From assembly GCF_001514235.1 (NCBI RefSeq), contig NZ_KQ948924.1, positions 565,832-629,831 of the forward strand: a stretch of DNA of 64,000 bases. Direction: 5' to 3'. Below are positions 60,511 to 64,000 of this stretch, one piece after another (position 1 is the stretch's first letter; the number at the start of each line of letters is the position of its first letter). The position numbers were made by a program, and so were the translations under genes. The stretch is from Streptomyces caeruleatus. Its GTDB lineage: Bacteria > Actinomycetota > Actinomycetes > Streptomycetales > Streptomycetaceae. A model generated the notes under the pieces. That model made no database searches. It worked only from the letters and a program-made list of their open reading frames with translations, and was not told where the DNA came from.

Positions 60511-61123
60511 GATACGCCGTTATGGGGCCGAGGGCCTGCATCCGGTGGCGGTGGCCGGCCGGCCCGTTGTCCGGGTTGGAGTCGACGCGCTCGGTGACCT
60601 CGCCGATGACCGCGAAGTCCCTGATGTGGACGTTGCCGGCCGAGCTCGACTGGTCGATGAAGCGGGAGGTGCGCACGACGGAGTGCCAGTGGCCCGCGCC
60701 CTGGAGGGTGACGTTCTGGACGCCGTTGAGGGAGGACGTCAGCTTGTACTCCCCCGGCGGGATCCATACGACGCCGCCCCGCGCCGAGGCGATGGCGTCC
60801 CGGAAGGCCTGCGTGGAGTCGCCCTGACCGGTCGGGCCGGTGGCCTGCTCGAAGTCGGCGACGTCGACCGTGACCTGGACGCCGATCGCCACGACGGCGA
60901 CCTTGTCCCCGGCCCGCACGTCGCGGCCGAGCAGCAGGCGGGCGTTGTCGTAGAAGTGACGGGTCCTGGCACCCGGGATCCACGGGGTGTCCACGTACGA
61001 GTACTTGGACGTCACCGGGATGGTCCGGTCCAGCCGGGTGCCGTTGACGTACACGTTCAGCGAGCCGGACTGGCCGTCGGGGACGCTGTAGGCGACGTTC
61101 ACCGCGTTGGCCGCGTGCGGCAC
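60503..61123 (-). pseudogene. GH87-like / parallel beta-helix secreted hydrolase, remnant
   Basis: About 206 residues that resemble the middle of a mycodextranase (alpha-1,3-glucanase, GH87): a beta-sandwich carbohydrate-binding end (VNVAYSVPDGQSGSLNVYVNG, YVDTPWIPGARTRHFYDNARLLL) then the start of a beta-helix (DSTQAFRDAIASARGGVVWIPPGEYKL, VTLQGAGHWHSVV, NVHIRDFAVIGEVTERVDSNPDNG). The signal peptide is missing, and the helix stops abruptly, replaced by an unrelated tail overlapping the ATPase gene. Frame-broken coding-like traces extend to about 61220. Most likely a truncated relic. Confidence 0.65.
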
Positions 61124-61228
61124 GGGCCGCGCGGGCGCGCCGGGTGCCCGGGGCGAGGTCGGTCGGGGTGCCGAAAGCCTTGGCCGGACGGGGCGCCGTC
61201 GACGACCTGAACGCCGACGGTGCCCCGT

Positions 61229-61891
61229 TCAGTTCTCGGGGGCCGGCACCACGCGCAGATGTGCGGCGCCGCGGCGCACCGCACGCGCCCTGGGCCGGTC
61301 GCGGCGCACCTCGCGCAGCACCAGCGTGAGCCGGGTGTACCCCATCTCCCGCAGGGTGCGGGGCGTCTCGTCGACGACCCGGCAGTCGGTGGCGCCCCAG
61401 CGCGGATCCGGGTGCAGCAGCGGACGTACGGCACCGTCCTGGGCGACCGCCCGCTCGCCGACCGCCCGGATCCAGTGCGGCAGGCCCTGCCGGTAGGCGG
61501 CCTCCATGAGGGGGTCCTGGGCGATCTCCCGGCGGATCGCCTGGAGCCCGTGGTCATGGCCGTGCGACTCCACGGCGGCGGCGAAGTGGGCCAGCATCGG
61601 CAGGCACCAGCCGGACTCGTGGTCGCCGAGGACCGTGCTCGCGTCCGGGTGGAAGAGCACGAACCGGAGGAAGTTGTCGTCGGGCATCGCCGTCGGATGC
61701 GGGCCCACGCCGCGGAAAAGTGACGCGAAAGCGGTGTTCGCCAGAACGACGTCCCAGCGGTGGTCGACGACGACGGACGGGAAGGGCACGGCCTCCACGA
61801 GGGTGGCGTAGTCCCGTAGGTACGCCTCGGCCTCGGGCCGCTCGGGGACGGACCGCGGTACGGACCGCTGTCCACCTGCCTGATATGCCAT
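61229..61891 (-). CDS. MmyB-like ligand-binding-domain protein lacking an HTH
   Basis: A 220-residue protein matching the C-terminal ligand-binding (PAS-like MLTR) domain of MmyB-type XRE regulators: VEAVPFPSVVVDHRWDVVLANTAFASLF, LRFVLFHPDA, HFAAAVESHGHDHGLQAIRREIAQDPLMEAAY and DETPRTLREMGYTRLTLVL. The usual N-terminal HTH_31 is absent; the protein starts MAYQAGGQ at 61891. It may be a free ligand-binding module or shortened regulator. Confidence 0.8.
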   Translation of the reverse strand: MAYQAGGQRSVPRSVPERPEAEAYLRDYATLVEAVPFPSVVVDHRWDVVLANTAFASLFRGVGPHPTAMPDDNFLRFVLFHPDASTVLGDHESGWCLPMLAHFAAAVESHGHDHGLQAIRREIAQDPLMEAAYRQGLPHWIRAVGERAVAQDGAVRPLLHPDPRWGATDCRVVDETPRTLREMGYTRLTLVLREVRRDRPRARAVRRGAAHLRVVPAPEN

Positions 61892-62114
61892 CGGGAGGTC
61901 ACCCCTCTTGCCTATGCGGCCTTCACGCGGCGCCTTGATCCTGCTGCCCACGCCGGAGCCGTGTCAACTATCGTGGCATTTCGTGCCGGTTGACGGCTGA
62001 AATTGGACACAGTTGTGGCGAGACCTGGATGTGAGTTCGAACTACCCGGTAATCTCCGTCGAGTTCACGGCAACCGCTTGTGAGAAGCCTGTGAGAGACC
62101 TGGGAGATCTGTAG

Positions 62115-62765
62115 GTGACGGATGGCATCGAGGGTCCGGGCGCCACGCCGACGGCTGAGCTGCCGGCCGTCGTCGCTCGTGTCACCGCGCTCGCCGACCG
62201 GCTCGGCGTGCCGCACGCGGAGGTCTTCGACGCCGGCCGTCTGTCCGTCGCCTCCGGCGTCCCGGTGCCCGTGGTCAAGGCCCTGCTGAGCGGGCACCCC
62301 GCGGGTGAGCCCGATGTCCAGGCCCGGTTCCTCCAGCGCCTCGACCTCCTGCGGCGCACCCGCCTCAAGCCGAACGGCCGCAAGTACACCCAGCAGGAGA
62401 TCGCCGACGGCGCGGCCATGTCACGGCAGCAGGCGGGCGCCCTGATCAACGGCGACCGGCGCCCCACCATGGAGCACTGCGACGCCATCCAGCGTTTCTT
62501 CCGCGTCCACGCCGGATTCCTCACGGCCGAGGACCCCGAGGCGCTCGCGGGCGCGCTCCAGCGCACCGAGCAGGACCTGCTCCAGAAGCTCGCCGAGCGC
62601 GAGGCGGCCCAGGCCGCCGAGGACCCGCTGGAGAGACTCCTCCAGGACCACGGTGTGCGCGGTATCGCGTGGCGGGCCGCCCAACTGCCCACCGACCAGC
62701 ATCGCGACAAGGTCGCCGAGTGGCTGGACATGCTCCTGGAGAGCGTCAAGCGGCCCGAGTCGTGA
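62115..62765 (+). CDS. XRE-family HTH regulator paired with an ImmA-type protein
   Basis: A 216-residue helix-turn-helix protein. The XRE domain is central (about residues 75-130: KYTQQEIADGAAMSRQQAGALINGDRRPTMEHCDAIQRFFRVHAGFL) with extra N- and C-terminal helices. Such proteins in Streptomyces are often encoded directly before an ImmA/IrrE-like metallopeptidase that can cleave or regulate the repressor. It starts at GTG 62115 and lies 21 bp before that partner. Confidence 0.82.
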   Translation: MTDGIEGPGATPTAELPAVVARVTALADRLGVPHAEVFDAGRLSVASGVPVPVVKALLSGHPAGEPDVQARFLQRLDLLRRTRLKPNGRKYTQQEIADGAAMSRQQAGALINGDRRPTMEHCDAIQRFFRVHAGFLTAEDPEALAGALQRTEQDLLQKLAEREAAQAAEDPLERLLQDHGVRGIAWRAAQLPTDQHRDKVAEWLDMLLESVKRPES

Positions 62766-62786
62766 TCCGGGGAGAACGGGAGACCA

Positions 62787-63329
62787 GTGGGCATCGGTAG
62801 GGAAATGCGCCGCCTGAGCGGCGAGTTGGTCGCGGAGCTGGCGCTTTCGGCGCCCGCGCCGCCGGAGAAGCTGTACCGCGCACTGTGTGACGCGATGAGC
62901 AGACGCCGCGGCCGCCCCGTCCACTTCCGTACGGCCGCCTTCCCGCCCGGTACCGCCAGCGGGCTGTGGCTCGACATGGCCGACCAGGACCTCGTGGTGA
63001 TCGAGGAACGCACCGCGCCCGACCACCAGCTGGTGATCCTCGGCCACGAGCTGTGGCACATGAAGGCCGGCCACGGCCGCCACAGCGTCGAGGGCGCCAC
63101 CGTGGCGGCCCGGCTCCTGGACGACGACGCCGACTTACGGTCGACGGTGCTGAAGGTCGCCGCCCGCGACCACTTCGACCAGGCCGAGGAGAAGGAGGCC
63201 GAGAGCTTCGGCCTGCTGCTCGCCAGCAAGTGCCGTACCTGGCTGGCGGTTTCCTCGGCACGCGGACAGCGTGACCACCTGGCCGGGCGGATCGAGGCGT
63301 CACTGGGCTACCTGGGGCCACAGGGCTGA
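62787..63329 (+). CDS. ImmA/IrrE-type putative zinc metallopeptidase
   Basis: A 180-residue protein with the zinc-peptidase motif HELWH (HExxH) in QLVILGHELWHMKAGHG (about residue 88), followed by AEEKEAESFGLLLASKC with a plausible third ligand Glu. In ICEBs1 and Deinococcus, relatives cleave their XRE-type repressor partner, and in actinobacteria they are often labelled toxin component. GTG 62787. The pair probably forms a stress-responsive switch (inference). Confidence 0.82.
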   Translation: MGIGREMRRLSGELVAELALSAPAPPEKLYRALCDAMSRRRGRPVHFRTAAFPPGTASGLWLDMADQDLVVIEERTAPDHQLVILGHELWHMKAGHGRHSVEGATVAARLLDDDADLRSTVLKVAARDHFDQAEEKEAESFGLLLASKCRTWLAVSSARGQRDHLAGRIEASLGYLGPQG

Positions 63330-63352
63330 CCCACCGCCCTGTTGAGGGCCGA

Positions 63353-63375
63353 TTGTCAGTGGTGGACGGCAAGCT
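63353..63375 (+). promoter_or_regulatory. PafBC/RecA-NDp-like promoter of the small ORF
   Basis: TTGTCAGTG (63353-63361), an 8-base spacer, CAAGCT (63370-63375), about 60 bp before ATG 63437. The first element is perfect and the -10 keeps the key A and T. Confidence 0.55.
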
Positions 63376-63436
63376 GGTGGTACGCCCTCATGTGCGGGGC
63401 GTGACGCGATGACGCCGACCCGGGGAGAGCCGACCG

Positions 63437-63667
63437 ATGCCCACCGCCGTACTGACCGACCACGAGCGCACCGCCGTCCAGGCCTATCTGCGGCTGTTGC
63501 ACACCGTTCGGGCCGCGTTCGACGCTCCTCCCGGGGGCAGCCGACCACCCCTCGTGCCGCCCACTGTCCTCGCCGAGGCGGAACAGGCCCTGGCGGACGC
63601 GGGACTGACGGGCAACGAGGAGGAGTTCTTCCGGATGCTCGGGAGCTGGTGCCCGGCGGAGCCGTAG
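63437..63667 (+). CDS. Small hypothetical protein, 76 residues
   Basis: Not recognised. A 76-residue, mostly helical, acidic cytoplasmic protein (TDHERTAVQAYLRLLHTVRAAF, TVLAEAEQALADAGLTGNEEEFFRMLGSW). GGGGAGAG lies about 8 bases upstream of ATG 63437. The upstream PafBC-like promoter suggests stress induction. It lies between the ImmA-type gene and the partial phosphopantetheinyl transferase. Confidence 0.65.
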   Translation: MPTAVLTDHERTAVQAYLRLLHTVRAAFDAPPGGSRPPLVPPTVLAEAEQALADAGLTGNEEEFFRMLGSWCPAEP

Positions 63668-63694
63668 CGGACCGCGCGCCCGGCCCGCGGGGGC

Positions 63695-64000
63695 TCAGGT
63701 GTGCGGCACGCTCACCGCTGTCGCCACCAGCCCCCGCTGGACGGTCCACCGGCCCTCGAACCGGTCGAGCCGCCGGTCGCCGACCCAGGGGCCCGGCACG
63801 AGAAGCCGGGCACTGAAGCCGCCTCGCTGTTCACCGGGGTCGGTGAGGATCTCGATGTCGGCCTCGGTGAAGTCCAGCCACTTCCCGGTGAGCGGGAACC
63901 ACGCCTTGTAGACGGATTCCTTGGCGCTGAAGAGCAGCCGGTCCCAGTGGATACCGGGATTCTCGCCGGACAGCCGGCGCAGCCGCTCCGCCTCGGCGGG
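63695..64000 (-). CDS. 4'-phosphopantetheinyl transferase (Sfp-type), C-terminal part, truncated by the window edge
   Basis: The last 101 codons of a minus-strand gene whose start lies beyond 64000. FSAKESVYKAWFPLTGKWLDF contains the conserved Lys/Glu motif (KESVYK) of Sfp-type transferases, which attach phosphopantetheine to carrier proteins of polyketide and peptide synthetases. The C-terminus has AVSVPHT. Gene complete in the chromosome as far as can be seen. Confidence 0.88.
   Translation of the reverse strand, partial: PAEAERLRRLSGENPGIHWDRLLFSAKESVYKAWFPLTGKWLDFTEADIEILTDPGEQRGGFSARLLVPGPWVGDRRLDRFEGRWTVQRGLVATAVSVPHT

Noticed and set aside
60503..61123. A functional secreted protein
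   Set aside because: It has no signal peptide and its beta-helix is cut off; it is more likely a remnant.

Overview
The window is high-GC actinobacterial chromosome, almost certainly from a Streptomyces. Coding density is high, GTG/TTG starts and ATGA/GTGA overlaps are common, and it carries lineage markers: an SsgA-like sporulation protein, a WhiB-like protein, a two-domain small laccase and the fused pcaL gene. From memory, gene order follows the S. coelicolor SCO67xx region read backwards (ssgD, ABC-F, UvrA-like, wbl, small laccase, NHEJ polymerase and ligase, pcaV-pca). No tRNA, rRNA, CRISPR array, intact prophage or intact insertion sequence was seen.

Layout. 0-6 kb: a minus-strand beta-oxidation operon (methylacyl-CoA racemase, frameshifted acyl-CoA dehydrogenase, thiolase, FadB-type enzyme). 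6-11 kb: housekeeping and small genes, including endonuclease V, a YCII protein, a Rho-N protein and a secreted BNR protein. 10.6-17 kb: ssgD; an ABC-F gene behind an attenuator-like leader; a broken UvrA-like gene holding a structured non-coding insert; dimethylargininase; acyl-ACP desaturase; a Wbl protein. 17-27 kb: a VOC protein, a LacI regulator, the small laccase, and two large secreted proteins for sugar oxidation; then a HEAT-repeat protein. 27-29.5 kb: split NHEJ genes (LigD-type polymerase and LigC-type ligase). 29.5-32 kb: a zinc alcohol dehydrogenase and a DUF3048 lipoprotein. 32-39 kb: pcaV and the divergent pcaIJFHGBL operon. 39-53 kb: an SDR, a large AAA ATPase, an MHS transporter with anmK, a TetR regulator with an operator array, a PAP2-like membrane enzyme, a DMT-like transporter, a Tat phospholipase C and a second MHS transporter. 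53-60.5 kb: a deletion scar, vanA-small gene-vanB, an IclR regulator and a four-gene ABC importer. 60.5-64 kb: a GH87-like remnant, an MmyB-type ligand-binding protein, an XRE/ImmA-type pair, a small ORF and a partial phosphopantetheinyl transferase.

How it fits together. The window holds a vanillate to protocatechuate to succinyl-CoA plus acetyl-CoA route (vanAB, then pcaGH, pcaB, pcaL, pcaIJ, pcaF), a candidate aromatic-acid importer under an IclR regulator, and a phenol-oxidising laccase. This suits a soil organism using lignin-derived compounds. Separately, four genes (YjbR-like, VOC, HEAT-repeat and a 76-residue ORF) are preceded by sequences resembling the PafBC/RecA-NDp DNA-damage promoter (TTGTCRGTG-N8-TAnnnT).

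Most unusual points: the structured insert in the UvrA-like gene; the ABC-F leader with a four-codon upstream frame and competing hairpins; the shared CGCCTTGCGC motif linking vanA to the ABC importer; the translationally coupled repeat-bearing small gene between vanA and vanB; the 16-bp operator array at tetR/PAP2; and the PafBC-like promoters. Functions are inferred from sequence alone.
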